A stretch of 64,000 nucleotides of DNA, taken from NCBI GenBank assembly GCA_031253995.1, contig JAIRVG010000009.1, positions 1-64,000 on the forward strand. The letters are read 5' to 3'. A program made the translations under genes and the position numbers. The stretch's first letter is position 1, and every line of letters begins with the position of its first letter. The notes under the pieces are model-generated. The model made no database searches. It was given only the letters and a program-made list of their open reading frames with translations, and had not been told where the DNA came from. Positions 9,188-19,345 of this stretch are shown here, piece by piece. This stretch comes from Paucimonas sp. Its GTDB lineage: Bacteria > Pseudomonadota > Gammaproteobacteria > Pseudomonadales > Pseudomonadaceae.

Positions 9188-9292
9188 ACCGACCTCGAAA
9201 ATTTCGATCAAATACTGCGAAAACTTATATTGGAATTAGATCAATGATCTGCCTGAAGATGGTGGCCATCATACCCCTTCAGGACTTTCGCG

Positions 9293-10060
9293 ATGCTCCC
9301 CAGCCTGTTCATCTCTCACGGATCGCCGATGCTGGCCCTTGAACCAGGAGACAGCGGTCCGGCCCTGGCCCGCCTGGCCGCCAGCCTGCCGCTCCCGAAA
9401 GCCATAGTCGTGGTGTCGGCGCACTGGGAAAGCCATGACCTGTGGGTGGCCAGCTCGCCACGCCCGGCCACCTGGCACGACTTCGGCGGCTTCCCGCCGG
9501 CGCTGTTCGCCGTGCAGTACCCGGCACCCGGCGAGCCGGAACTGGCCGAGCGGATCGCCGGCATCCTCAACGACGCAGGCATGCGCACCGGCCTGGACCC
9601 GAAACGCCCGTTCGACCATGGCGCCTGGGTGCCGCTGTCGCTGATGTATCCACAGGCAGATATCCCGGTGGTGCAGGTTTCCCTGCCCAGCCTGCTCGGT
9701 CCGGCGTTCCAGGAGCGGGTCGGGCGCGCCCTGGCGGTGCTGCGCGGGGAAGGCATCCTGCTGATCGGCTCGGGCAGCATCACCCACAACCTGGGTGAGC
9801 TGGACTGGCGAGCGACCGGCGATGACGCCGCGCCGTGGGCCCTGGCGTTCCGTGACTGGGTGGTGGAGAAGCTGACGGCCAACGATAGCGCCGCCCTGCT
9901 CGACTATCGCCGGCAGGCGCCGTTTGCGGTGCGCAATCATCCGAGTGACGAGCACCTGTTGCCGCTGTATTTCGCCCGGGGGGCGGGGGATCGGTTCGGT
10001 ATAGAGCACCAGGGGTTTACCCTCGGAGCCCTGGGAATGGATATCTACCGCTTCGATTGA
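9293..10060 (+). CDS. Class III extradiol dioxygenase, DOPA-dioxygenase-like
   Basis: A 255-residue protein of the YgiD / 4,5-DOPA extradiol dioxygenase family, which opens catechol-type rings using a metal centre. Likely metal ligands are the histidines in LFISHGSPML, VVVSAHWESH and RPFDHGAWVPL. The C-terminal GSGSITHNLGEL supplies a further conserved histidine. AGGA lies 7 bases before the ATG. It is divergent from tpm and isolated from any aromatic catabolic operon. The true substrate is unknown; many bacterial members are annotated by homology only. Confidence 0.85.
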   Translation: MLPSLFISHGSPMLALEPGDSGPALARLAASLPLPKAIVVVSAHWESHDLWVASSPRPATWHDFGGFPPALFAVQYPAPGEPELAERIAGILNDAGMRTGLDPKRPFDHGAWVPLSLMYPQADIPVVQVSLPSLLGPAFQERVGRALAVLRGEGILLIGSGSITHNLGELDWRATGDDAAPWALAFRDWVVEKLTANDSAALLDYRRQAPFAVRNHPSDEHLLPLYFARGAGDRFGIEHQGFTLGALGMDIYRFD

Positions 10061-10073
10061 GCTCCGAACAGGC

Positions 10074-10107
10074 AAAAAAAATCCCCGAACCAGTCGGGGA
10101 TTTTTTT
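10074..10107. terminator. Bidirectional terminator
   Basis: An A-run (10074-10081), stem TCCCCGA, loop ACCAG, stem TCGGGGA and a T-run (10101-10107) lie between two convergent genes. It is a classic intrinsic terminator that works in both directions, for the dioxygenase gene and for deaD. Confidence 0.93.
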
Positions 10108-10120
10108 CATCACTCGCGGA

Positions 10121-11788
<1,668 letters not shown>

Positions 11789-12001
11789 GGGTCTGCCTCT
11801 AAGTGCATCCGCAAAGACCCATGCTCCAAAGCTGCGCATGCCTTGTAAGACCCGAAGGTCACCCTGGCAGCTTTGTCGGCGGGGATTTGCGAAAACGATT
11901 GAAGATAAAAAGAACGTCTAAGAAGAGTCCGCGATGCGGACGCGCAGCCGAAGCTGGCTTCGGGGATTTGCACTACCTAAACGAGGTCCGTTGAAAGACC
12001 G
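11789..12001 (-). ncRNA. Structured 5' leader of deaD (about 213 nt)
   Basis: On the minus strand a -10-like box TATGAT (12013..12008) followed by GCGCGCC places transcription start near 12001, so the message carries an unusually long leader. Two perfect hairpins lie inside: CCGAAGC-CA-GCTTCGG at 11948-11963 and GTCCGC-ATC-GCGGAC at 11927-11941. The sequence GCAAATCCCCG occurs twice, once before the first hairpin and again about 80 bases further on. E. coli csdA mRNA also has a leader of more than 200 bases used in cold-shock and autoregulation, so a similar role is plausible here. Confidence 0.5.
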
Positions 12002-12007
12002 GCGCGC

Positions 12008-12036
12008 ATCATACCTGAATTCGCGCTTTCCGTGAG
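12008..12036 (-). promoter_or_regulatory. Candidate promoter of deaD
   Basis: The minus strand reads TATGAT at 12013..12008 as a -10 box, with discriminator GCGCGCC identical to that of the tRNA-Glu promoter in this window. The -35 region 17 bases upstream (CTCACG) is weak. A run of seven T bases (12040-12046 on the plus strand) gives an A-tract upstream. The rest of this gap up to 12144 shows no gene or other signal I can support. Confidence 0.5.
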
Positions 12037-12144
12037 AGGTTTTTTTCGGAAAACGACGACCGCAAGCCTTGGAACGACAAGCCTGTCGATCTCCAAGGCC
12101 CCTGTGATGCCTGGCACGGGGGCTGACTGGCTGAAACGATTTAC

Positions 12145-12897
12145 TCAGGATGCCGGACGAATCACCTCGATCAACGGGTTGAGGGAGTAGCCGAGACGCG
12201 GTGCCAGGGCCTCGGCGCGGGCGCGCAGCCCGGCCTCGTCGAGGGTCTGGTCGAGGTCGGCGGGCACCAGCAGGATGACGTTGCCCTCCTTCACCGGCAG
12301 TTCCCAGTAATGCCGCGAGTACAGCCCGCGCAACAGCGCGGCACCGAGGGGGCGACCATCATCGCCGGCCCATTGGTTGATCACCAGCCAGCCACCGGGA
12401 TTGAGGCGCTGCTGGCAGCTTTCCAGGAAGCCCCAGGCCAGGTGGCCGACGCCAGGGCCGTGATCGGTGTACAGGTCGACGAAGATCAGGTCCGCAGGCT
12501 CTGCCGTGGGCAGCAGCTCCAGGGCGTCGCCGACGCGGATATAGAGGCGCGGATCGTCGTCCAGGCCAAGGTACTCGATGGCCAGGCGTGGCACGTCGGG
12601 GCGCAACTCGATGGCCTCGACATCCTCCAGTGGCAGGAACTTCAGGCAGGCCTGGGTCAGGGTGCCGGCCCCCAGGCCGAGGAACAGCGCGCTCTCCGGC
12701 TGCTCGTGGCACAGCGCACCGACCAGCATGGCGCGGGTGTAGTCATACTCCAGCCAGCTCGGGTCGGCGGTGAACACGCAGCTCTGCTCGATCGCCTCGC
12801 CGAATTCGAGAAAGCGATAGTCCTCGACCTCGTACACGCTGATGGTGCCGAACTGGTCGTGCACCTGCGCCAGCAGCCGCTCTTCCCGCTCTGTCAT
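12145..12897 (-). CDS. Spermidine-synthase-like protein
   Basis: A 250-residue Rossmann-fold protein of the spermidine synthase / fused methyltransferase-like superfamily. The nucleotide-binding loop is [13 protein letters not shown], the acidic loop AIELRPDV and the catalytic-region motif [12 protein letters not shown]. It lacks the clear N-terminal beta domain and the polyamine gatekeeper motifs of true SpeE. A real aminopropyltransferase role is therefore uncertain; a methyltransferase-like role is possible. The ATG at 12897 follows GGGAG. It is divergent from the DAHP synthase gene. Confidence 0.75.
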   Translation of the reverse strand: MTEREERLLAQVHDQFGTISVYEVEDYRFLEFGEAIEQSCVFTADPSWLEYDYTRAMLVGALCHEQPESALFLGLGAGTLTQACLKFLPLEDVEAIELRPDVPRLAIEYLGLDDDPRLYIRVGDALELLPTAEPADLIFVDLYTDHGPGVGHLAWGFLESCQQRLNPGGWLVINQWAGDDGRPLGAALLRGLYSRHYWELPVKEGNVILLVPADLDQTLDEAGLRARAEALAPRLGYSLNPLIEVIRPAS

Positions 12898-13033
12898 GCT
12901 GTCTCCCGCCAACCCGGCCTGCCCACGCAAAAGGCGGCATTGTCCGTCAATGCGGGCAGTGCAACAAGGCGTGTGGCTGGTGATAGCATGGCGGGCATGC
13001 CTTTTCGTCCTTCTCAGACATGTCGAGTCCACA

Positions 13034-14380
13034 ATGAGCCAACCCTGGAGTCCCGCTAGCTGGCGCGCCCTGCCGATCCAGCAACAGCCGATCTACCCCG
13101 ACGCCGCGCACCTGCTGAAGGTCGAGCAGACCCTCGCCAGTTATCCACCGCTGGTCTTCGCTGGCGAGGCGCGCGAACTGCGCCGGCAGTTCGCCGAAGT
13201 GACCCAGGGTCGTGCCTTCCTGCTGCAGGGCGGGGATTGCGCGGAAAGCTTCGCCGAGTTCTCGGCGGCGAAGATCCGCGACACCTTCAAGGTGCTGCTG
13301 CAGATGGCCATTGTCATGACCTTCGCCGCCGGCTGCCCGGTGGTCAAGGTCGGGCGCATGGCCGGGCAGTTCGCCAAGCCGCGCTCGTCCGGTGACGAAA
13401 CCATCGACGGCGTCACCCTGCCCGCCTACCGCGGCGACATCGTCAACGGCATCGGCTTCGACGAGAAAAGCCGCGTGCCGGACCCGGAGCGCCTGCTGCA
13501 GTCCTACCACCAGGCCACCGCCACCCTGAACCTGCTGCGCGCCTTCGCCCAAGGCGGCTTCGCCGACCTGCACCAGGTGCACAAGTGGAACCTGGACTTC
13601 ATCGCCAACTCGGCCCTGGCCGAGAAATACAGCCAGCTGGCCGACCGCATCGACGAAACCCTGTCCTTCATGCGCGCCTGCGGCCTGGATACCGCGCCGC
13701 AACTGCGCGAGACCAGCTTCTTCACCGCCCACGAAGCGCTGCTGCTCAACTATGAAGAAGCCTTCGTGCGCCAGGACAGCCTCACCGGCGACTGGTTCGA
13801 CTGCTCGGCGCACATGCTGTGGATCGGCGATCGCACCCGTCAGCTGGACGGCGCCCATGTCGAGTTCCTGCGCGGGGTGAACAACCCGATCGGGGTCAAG
13901 GTGGGCCCGAGCATGAATACCGAGGACCTGATCCGCCTGATCGACATCCTCAACCCGGCCAACGATCCCGGCCGCCTCAACCTGATCGTGCGCATGGGTG
14001 CGGACAAGGTCGGCGACCACCTGCCCAACCTGATCCGCAGCGTCGAGCGTGAGGGGCGCCAGGTGCTGTGGAGCTCGGACCCGATGCACGGCAACACGAT
14101 CAAGGCCAGCAGCGGCTACAAGACCCGGGATTTCGCGCAGATCCTCAGCGAGGTGAAGCAGTTCTTCCAGGTGCACCAGGCCGAGGGCACCCATGCTGGC
14201 GGCATCCATATCGAGATGACCGGGCAGAACGTCACCGAATGCATTGGCGGCGCGCGGCCGATCACCGAGGACGGGCTGTCCGACCGTTATCACACCCACT
14301 GCGACCCGCGGATGAATGCCGACCAGTCGCTGGAGCTGGCTTTCCTGATTGCCGAGACGCTCAAGCAGGTCCGTCGCTGA
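13034..14380 (+). CDS. Class II 3-deoxy-7-phosphoheptulonate (DAHP) synthase
   Basis: A 448-residue type II (plant/actinobacterial type) DAHP synthase catalysing the first step of the shikimate pathway, joining PEP and erythrose-4-phosphate. Family landmarks are [11 protein letters not shown] (metal-binding Cys), [52 protein letters not shown], the [18 protein letters not shown] block and [15 protein letters not shown]. The length equals that of P. aeruginosa PA2843. The ATG at 13034 begins the conserved [11 protein letters not shown]. Most gamma-proteobacteria rely on type I enzymes; pseudomonads carry both. Together with aroC at 43.6 kb it serves chorismate synthesis. Confidence 0.93.
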   Translation: MSQPWSPASWRALPIQQQPIYPDAAHLLKVEQTLASYPPLVFAGEARELRRQFAEVTQGRAFLLQGGDCAESFAEFSAAKIRDTFKVLLQMAIVMTFAAGCPVVKVGRMAGQFAKPRSSGDETIDGVTLPAYRGDIVNGIGFDEKSRVPDPERLLQSYHQATATLNLLRAFAQGGFADLHQVHKWNLDFIANSALAEKYSQLADRIDETLSFMRACGLDTAPQLRETSFFTAHEALLLNYEEAFVRQDSLTGDWFDCSAHMLWIGDRTRQLDGAHVEFLRGVNNPIGVKVGPSMNTEDLIRLIDILNPANDPGRLNLIVRMGADKVGDHLPNLIRSVEREGRQVLWSSDPMHGNTIKASSGYKTRDFAQILSEVKQFFQVHQAEGTHAGGIHIEMTGQNVTECIGGARPITEDGLSDRYHTHCDPRMNADQSLELAFLIAETLKQVRR

Positions 14381-14390
14381 TCGAAAACCT

Positions 14391-14415
14391 GACGCGCTCC
14401 CTGTGGGAGCGCGTC
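14391..14415. terminator. Strong hairpin between convergent genes
   Basis: GACGCGCTCCC-TGT-GGGAGCGCGTC is a perfect 11-base-pair stem with a 3-base loop, lying between the DAHP synthase stop and the stop of the TauE-like gene. It is followed by GGTTT rather than a clean T-run. It may terminate weakly or act as a REP-like 3' stabiliser; the TGTGGGAG core resembles the other REP-type elements of this window. Confidence 0.6.
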
Positions 14416-14419
14416 GGTT

Positions 14420-15169
14420 TCAGACCTTGAAAGCCAGCATCAGCGCGCAGACCACCAGGAACCCGCAGAACAACGAGCGCAGTACCTTTTCCGGCATGGC
14501 ATGGGCCAGCTTCACCCCCCAACTGATGCTCATCAGCCCGCCCACGGCCAGGGGAATACCCATCATCCAGTCGACATGCTGGTGCACCGCATAGGTCAGC
14601 AGCGTCACCGACGTACTGGGCAAGGCCAGGGCCAGCGACAGGCCTTGGGCAACCACCTGGGTCGTACCGAACACGCTGGTCAGCACCGGCGTGGCAACCA
14701 CCGCGCCGCCCACCCCGAACAACCCGCCCATGACCCCGGCAAAACTGCCCAGTACCCCAAGCCACGGCCACGGATGGCGCAACTCGCCCGACGGCGGCGT
14801 GCTGCGCAGGAACATGCGCACCAGGTTCCAGGCCGCCAAAGCGATCAGGAAGCCGATGAAACCGATACGCATGTTCTGCGCATCGAGGCCCACCGCCCAG
14901 ATCGAACCCAGCCAGGCAAACAGGAAGCTGGCACCCGCCAGCGGCAGCGCATAACGCAATTCGATGCGGTTGCGCTGGTGATAGCGCCACAGTGCCAGCA
15001 TCACGTTCGGCACCACCATCACCAACGCCGTGCCCTGGGCCAGTTGCTGGTCCAGGCCGAACAGCACGCCCAAGGCCGGAATCGCGATCAGGCCGCCACC
15101 GATGCCGAACAAGCCACCCACCGTGCCCAGGGCTGCGCCCAGGACCATATACATCAACCACTCGATCAT
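14420..15169 (-). CDS. TauE/SafE-family membrane permease
   Basis: A 249-residue inner-membrane protein with about eight hydrophobic helices in two halves. Each half opens with a glycine-rich family motif (GTVGGLFGIGGG near residue 15 and GVMGGLFGVGGAVVATP in the second half). The family (COG0730/DUF81) moves sulfur-containing or organic anions such as sulfite, sulfoacetate or taurine breakdown products. The substrate here is unknown. The start at 15169 (MIEWLMYMV) is preferred; an in-frame ATG at 15187 is possible. It is divergent from the LysR gene at 15279, which probably regulates it. Confidence 0.85.
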   Translation of the reverse strand: MIEWLMYMVLGAALGTVGGLFGIGGGLIAIPALGVLFGLDQQLAQGTALVMVVPNVMLALWRYHQRNRIELRYALPLAGASFLFAWLGSIWAVGLDAQNMRIGFIGFLIALAAWNLVRMFLRSTPPSGELRHPWPWLGVLGSFAGVMGGLFGVGGAVVATPVLTSVFGTTQVVAQGLSLALALPSTSVTLLTYAVHQHVDWMMGIPLAVGGLMSISWGVKLAHAMPEKVLRSLFCGFLVVCALMLAFKV

Positions 15170-15278
15170 GCCGGCCTCGTCAATCAAACCAATCGCGGCA
15201 TGCTACCGACGCCGGGCTAGCAGGGAAACGCATAGCAACGCACAATGGCTTTGCCTATTTCGCACAAGCGAGTGTTTG

Positions 15279-16235
15279 ATGAATCCCGATGCCCTGACCG
15301 AACAGCTCGGCCTGTTTCTCGATGTGCTGGAGACCGCGAGCTTTTCTGCCGCCTCCCGACGTCATCCGCTGACGCCTTCGGCGGTGGCGCGACGCATCGA
15401 CAACCTGGAAAACGCCGTGGGCAGCCGCCTGTTCGTGCGCAGCACCCACGCCGTTCGCCCGACCCAGGCCGGCTTGGCCTTCGCCGAGCGGGCCCGGCGC
15501 ATCGTCGAGGAACTGCGCCTGGCCCGGGCCGAAGCGGTGTCCCTGAGCTGCGCCCCGGAAGGCCTGATCCGCATGGATGCGCCGGCGGCCTTCGGACGCC
15601 GCCACCTGGCCCCGGCGATTGCCGACTTCCTCGTCGCCTACCCCGGCCTCGACGTGCAACTGCGCCTGATCGACAGCTTCGTCGACCTGCACGGCGCCCA
15701 TCTCGGCGAAGTGGACCTGGTGCTGCGCGCCGGCCCGCTGGCCGACACCCGGCTGGTGGCGACGTCGCTGGCCTACATGGTGCGCATCGCCTGCGCCAGC
15801 CCGGCCTACCTGCGCCAGCGCGGCGTCCCGGCCAGCCCCGCGGAACTGCCGGACCACGATGGCCTGGACTGGGACGGACTGGCGCCACCCTTCGCCTGGC
15901 GTTTCGAAGTGGACGGCCAGATGCGCGTGTTCCGCCCTTCACGGATGCGCATGACCGCCAACAATGCCGAGACCCTGCTGTTCGGCGCCCTCGCCGGCCT
16001 CGGCATCGCGCACCTGCCGACCTGGCTGATCAGCGAGTACCTGCTGCGCGGCGAACTGCTGCCGCTGTTCTGCGAAAACGGCCTGCCGCCGACGGAAACC
16101 ACCGGCATCTATGCACTGCGTCTTGAACATGAAACGAACTCTCGGAGCCGTTTGCTGCTCGAATTCCTCAAGAGCCGATTCAGTCCGGTGCCACCCTGGG
16201 ATCTGGCACTACAGAGCGAATTGAGCTGGAGATAG
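15279..16235 (+). CDS. LysR-family transcriptional regulator
   Basis: A 318-residue LTTR. The N-terminal winged helix-turn-helix spans residues 8-65 (FLDVLETASFSAASRRHPLTPSAVARRIDNLE), followed by the linker helix and a periplasmic-binding-type effector domain. The ATG at 15279 fits the family start (MNPDALTEQLGLFLDV). It faces the TauE-like permease gene across about 110 bases, the usual arrangement of an LTTR and its target. The effector is unknown. Its stop (TAG, 16233-16235) is two bases before the first OhrR-type operator. Confidence 0.9.
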   Translation: MNPDALTEQLGLFLDVLETASFSAASRRHPLTPSAVARRIDNLENAVGSRLFVRSTHAVRPTQAGLAFAERARRIVEELRLARAEAVSLSCAPEGLIRMDAPAAFGRRHLAPAIADFLVAYPGLDVQLRLIDSFVDLHGAHLGEVDLVLRAGPLADTRLVATSLAYMVRIACASPAYLRQRGVPASPAELPDHDGLDWDGLAPPFAWRFEVDGQMRVFRPSRMRMTANNAETLLFGALAGLGIAHLPTWLISEYLLRGELLPLFCENGLPPTETTGIYALRLEHETNSRSRLLLEFLKSRFSPVPPWDLALQSELSWR

Positions 16236-16237
16236 CG

Positions 16238-16256
16238 CTAAATACTTGCGTGCTAA
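16238..16256. promoter_or_regulatory. Candidate OhrR operator upstream of ohrR
   Basis: CTAAATACTTGCGTGCTAA lies directly after the LysR stop and 33 bases before the ohrR start. It matches the site upstream of ohr (16835-16853) at 16 of 19 positions: CTAAATA-n-TTG-n-G-n-GCTAA. Shared placement in front of both genes of a known regulator/target pair is the basis for the call. Binding itself is inferred. Confidence 0.6.
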
Positions 16257-16288
16257 ACTTCAAAGGTCCGAGATAAAAAAGGATTTGC

Positions 16289-16750
16289 ATGAACGCTGAC
16301 ACCGAAGCCCCAGGCAACTGCGACGAGTTGCTGCTCGACAACCAGGTGTGCTTTGCCCTGCATTCCACCTCGTTGTTGATGACCAAGGTCTACAAGCCCC
16401 TGCTGCAAGCGCTGGGCCTGACTTATCCACAGTACCTGGCGATGCTCGTGCTGTGGGAACAGGACGCCCTGACCGTCGGCGAGATCAGCCAGCGCCTGCT
16501 CACCGATCCGGGGTCGCTCACGCCCCTGCTCAAGCGCCTGGAGGCCGAGGGCTTGCTCAAGCGCACCCGCAGCCGTGAAGACGAGCGCGTGGTGATCGTC
16601 GACCTCACCGACGCCGGTCGCGCATTGCAACAGCAGGCGCGCAAGGTACCGCACTGCATTCTCGGCGCCAGCGGCCAGTCGTTGGAACGTCTGCAGCACC
16701 TGCAGGCGCAATTGCTGGAGCTGCGCAATCAACTGCAAAAAAACCTGTAA
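16289..16750 (+). CDS. ohrR: MarR-family organic hydroperoxide repressor OhrR
   Basis: A 153-residue MarR-type repressor that senses organic hydroperoxides and controls ohr. The sensing cysteine is C21 in LDNQVCFALHSTS. A second cysteine, C123 (VPHCILG), places it in the two-Cys group in which oxidation forms an intersubunit disulfide, as in Xanthomonas OhrR. The wing and recognition helix (GEISQRLLTDPGSLTPLLKRLEAEGLLKR, residues about 65-93) are intact, as is the DERVV wing motif. It is followed after about 170 bases by ohr. Autoregulation is likely from the operator-like site in front of it. Confidence 0.93.
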   Translation: MNADTEAPGNCDELLLDNQVCFALHSTSLLMTKVYKPLLQALGLTYPQYLAMLVLWEQDALTVGEISQRLLTDPGSLTPLLKRLEAEGLLKRTRSREDERVVIVDLTDAGRALQQQARKVPHCILGASGQSLERLQHLQAQLLELRNQLQKNL

Positions 16751-16834
16751 CGGCTCTGCAACGGGGTTTTCGGCACAATAGCCGACCCCGTCGCCCTACC
16801 GCCGGGGAAAAATTTCAGAAATTTATCTTGCGCA

Positions 16835-16853
16835 CTAAATAATTGAGCGCTAA
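16835..16853. promoter_or_regulatory. Candidate OhrR operator upstream of ohr
   Basis: CTAAATAATTGAGCGCTAA, preceded by TTGCGCA, sits 65 bases before the ohr start. Outward flanks GCGC...GCGC make it an imperfect inverted repeat centred on AATAATT. It shares 16 of 19 positions with the site before ohrR. The AT-rich core overlapping a promoter is typical of MarR-family operators. Confidence 0.62.
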
Positions 16854-16917
16854 CTTTATCCCCGTACCCAGACAGCGCCAACGGCGCACACCGCTCACGA
16901 GCTTCGAGGAAATCCCC

Positions 16918-17337
16918 ATGAAAACGCTCTACACCGCAACCGTAACCTCCACTGGTGGCCGCGATGGCCGTGCCGTTTCCGCCGACGGTATCCTCGACGT
17001 GAAACTGGCCACCCCGAAAGAACTCGGCGGTGCTGGCGGCGCGGCGACCAACCCGGAGCAACTGTTCGCCGCCGGCTACTCGGCCTGCTTCATCGGCGCC
17101 CTGAAATTCGTCGCTGGCCAGAGCAAGCGCCAATTGCCTGCCGACACCGCGATCACTGCCGAAGTCGGCATCGGCCAGATCGAAGGCGGCTTCGGTCTCG
17201 ACATCGACCTGCGCATCAGCCTCCCGGGTCTTGAGCAGGCCGACGCCCAGGCCCTGGTGGACGCGGCACACAAGGTCTGCCCGTACTCCAACGCCACCCG
17301 CGGCAACGTCGACGTTCGCCTGCACGTCAGCGTCTGA
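16918..17337 (+). CDS. ohr: Organic hydroperoxide resistance protein Ohr
   Basis: A 139-residue peroxidase of the Ohr/OsmC fold that reduces organic and fatty-acid hydroperoxides with lipoyl-protein reductants. The peroxidatic cysteine is in GYSACFIGAL and the resolving cysteine in HKVCPYSNATRGN. The catalytic arginine lies near the N-terminus in VTSTGGRDGRAVS. GAGGA lies 8 bases before the ATG at 16918; the frame extends upstream to 16843 but that part is not protein-like for this family. It is transcribed from its own operator-containing promoter and is the target of OhrR. Confidence 0.95.
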   Translation: MKTLYTATVTSTGGRDGRAVSADGILDVKLATPKELGGAGGAATNPEQLFAAGYSACFIGALKFVAGQSKRQLPADTAITAEVGIGQIEGGFGLDIDLRISLPGLEQADAQALVDAAHKVCPYSNATRGNVDVRLHVSV

Positions 17338-17341
17338 AGGC

Positions 17342-17432
17342 AGTTGCAAGTTTCAAGCTGCAAGCCGCAAGAGAAAGCGATACGCAGTGCCCCTGCTTTT
17401 TCTTGTAGCTTGTCGCTTGCAACTTGAAGCTC
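17342..17432. repeat. Dispersed imperfect-palindromic repeat, copy 1
   Basis: An approximately 90-base element. Its left half AGTTGCAAGTTTCAAGCTGC is echoed in inverted orientation by the right half GCTTGCAACTTGAAGC. A TCTTG-(T)-AGCTTG segment sits near the middle right. A second copy with the same order of blocks lies at 46696-46790. It occupies the gap between ohr and efp. Elements rich in GCAAGCTGCAAGC occur between genes in fluorescent pseudomonads; no coding function is apparent. Confidence 0.75.
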
Positions 17433-17437
17433 AAAAA

Positions 17438-17469
17438 CGAAAAAACCCGGCCAAGGCCGGGTTTTTTCG
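17438..17469. terminator. Bidirectional terminator between ohr and efp
   Basis: CGAAAAAACCCGGCC-AA-GGCCGGGTTTTTTCG is a perfect inverted repeat with A and T runs on both sides. It serves the convergent ohr and efp transcripts. Confidence 0.94.
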
Positions 17470-17485
17470 TGTCGGGCAAGAAGTC

Positions 17486-18055
17486 TTACTTCTTGCTACG
17501 ACCCTTGAAGCTGTTGTCGCGAGTGTCGATGTCGATCCACTCGTCGATCTGGATGAAGTCGGCAACCTGGATCTCGGTACCGTTCTTCAGCTTGGCAGGC
17601 TTCATGACCTTGCCGGAGGTGTCGCCACGAGCAGCGTTCTCGGTGTAGACGACCTGACGGCTGATGGTGGTCGGCAGCTCTACGGAAACCAGGCGGCCTT
17701 CGAAGAAGACGGCTTCGCAGATGTCTTCCATGCCTTCTTCGATGTACGGCAGAACGGCGTCGATGTCTTCGGCGTTCAGTTCGTACATGGTGTAGTCGGA
17801 GGTGTCCATGAAGGTGTACGAGTCACCGCTGATGAACGACAGGGTCGCTTCTTTGCGATCCAGGATCACGTCGTCCAGCTTGTCGTCCGCACCGTATACG
17901 GTTTCGGTCTTGTAGCCGGTCAGCAGGTTCTTCAGCTTGGTCTTCATGATCGCGCTGTTACGGCCCGATTTGGTGAACTCAGCTTTCTGAACCAGCCACG
18001 GGTCGTTGTCGATCCGCAGTACGGTACCGGGTTTCAGCTCTTTACCAGTTTTCAT
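17486..18055 (-). CDS. efp: Translation elongation factor P
   Basis: A 189-residue EF-P that relieves ribosome stalling at polyproline stretches. The KOW-like domain I is followed by two OB domains (ending [16 protein letters not shown]). The tip-loop residue is arginine: R32 in FTKSGRNSA. This marks the EarP branch, where R32 is modified with dTDP-L-rhamnose, instead of the lysine modified by EpmA in E. coli. The modifying enzyme gene earP lies 48 bases upstream on the same strand, making an earP-efp unit. Confidence 0.97.
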   Translation of the reverse strand: MKTGKELKPGTVLRIDNDPWLVQKAEFTKSGRNSAIMKTKLKNLLTGYKTETVYGADDKLDDVILDRKEATLSFISGDSYTFMDTSDYTMYELNAEDIDAVLPYIEEGMEDICEAVFFEGRLVSVELPTTISRQVVYTENAARGDTSGKVMKPAKLKNGTEIQVADFIQIDEWIDIDTRDNSFKGRSKK

Positions 18056-18103
18056 TACGAAGTATCCGAATCTGGATGGATTTATAAAAATCGAGGCCGC
18101 GTA

Positions 18104-19222
18104 TCATATCCAATTTCGGTAAAACTGTACCAGCGCCTTGGCAAGGTCCGGCCGAGCGGCCTGTTCCGCGCACCAGCGACGGGCATGCACGGCCAGCTCG
18201 TCCCAGTGCGGCAGCAGCTGTTTCCACGCCTCGCCCATGTCGCGGTCCATGTTCCAGGCCCGCCACAACTCCACCAGGGCCGCGCCTGCGGCAGGCGCCA
18301 GTCCCTCGGTGTAGAGGTCGAGAAAGGCTTCGAGTTTTTCCCAGTGGGCGTATTCCTCCTGCACGTAGATGTGCCAGAGCAGCGGCTGGCCCGCCCACTG
18401 CGCACGGACGAAGGAATCCTCGCCGCGTACCGCGTTGAAATCGCAGCTCCACAGCAGCCGGTCGTAATCGTCCTGGCGGACGAACGGCAGGACCTGCACG
18501 GTCAGCGCCCCACGCCGATACACCCCGCCGACACCGGCGTCCTCCTCTCCCAGCCAGGCCCGGACATCGCCGAGAATCCGTCCCTCCGGCACCAGCAGGT
18601 GGTTGGGCCGGGCGTCCTCGGCCAGGGCGTCCAGCCAGCTGGCCAGGCCGGTGTTCTCGTAGGCGAACAGCGACAGCAGGCGCGCGCCGGGCTGCGGGTC
18701 GACGCCCAGGCCCTGCAGGAACGCCGCCCGGTCGAAAGCATCGCGCCGTGCCAGAAGATCGGCTTCGCGCAGCAGCCCACCGGTGCGCGGGGTGAAGCCG
18801 GGGAAGAAAAACACCTTGCGCAGCCCATTGGCCTGGGGTGACGGCAAGCCATGGCAACCCTCGACCCAGCCCTCGGCGCTGAGGTATTCGAGGTTCAGCC
18901 AAAGCGCCGGGGCTGGCCGTTGGGCCATGGCATCGATGTAGGCTGCAGGCAGCTGGCAACCGAAAGCACCGATCACCACGTCGGCGACTGCAACCGGCGC
19001 CCAGTCGGCGTCCCAGCGGCACACCTCGACGCCCGCCTGGACCTGGCACGGTGCCTGTGGGTCCGCCTCCGGGCAGATCCGCGCAAACGCCTGCAACTCG
19101 TCCACCCACAGGCGCACGGCCAGGCCGTGTTCGGCCACCAGTTGCCGGGCCAGGCGCCAGGTCACCCCGATATCGCCGTAGTTATCCACAACGCGGCAGA
19201 AAATATCCCAGGTGGTTTTCAT
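18104..19222 (-). CDS. earP: EF-P arginine rhamnosyltransferase EarP
   Basis: A 372-residue GT-B glycosyltransferase (GT104) that attaches rhamnose from dTDP-L-rhamnose to Arg32 of EF-P. Functionally important residues of the family are visible: D13 and D17 in VVDNYGDIGVTWRLARQL and the nucleotide-sugar glutamate in VRGEDSFVRAQWAG. Length and the adjacency to efp match P. aeruginosa and P. putida EarP. The ATG at 19222 begins the conserved MKTTWDIFCRVVDNYGD. It is co-directional with efp. Confidence 0.95.
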   Translation of the reverse strand: MKTTWDIFCRVVDNYGDIGVTWRLARQLVAEHGLAVRLWVDELQAFARICPEADPQAPCQVQAGVEVCRWDADWAPVAVADVVIGAFGCQLPAAYIDAMAQRPAPALWLNLEYLSAEGWVEGCHGLPSPQANGLRKVFFFPGFTPRTGGLLREADLLARRDAFDRAAFLQGLGVDPQPGARLLSLFAYENTGLASWLDALAEDARPNHLLVPEGRILGDVRAWLGEEDAGVGGVYRRGALTVQVLPFVRQDDYDRLLWSCDFNAVRGEDSFVRAQWAGQPLLWHIYVQEEYAHWEKLEAFLDLYTEGLAPAAGAALVELWRAWNMDRDMGEAWKQLLPHWDELAVHARRWCAEQAARPDLAKALVQFYRNWI

Positions 19223-19345
19223 ACAGGCACCCCTTGCGCCGCTCTTGAATAAATGCCGATTGTCCGGGTTATCGCCTGCCGACAAAAGTGCCGGCTGCGA
19301 TCCGTCGTGCGACAATCCCGTCCCTGTCCTGGCCAGGAGGTTGCC

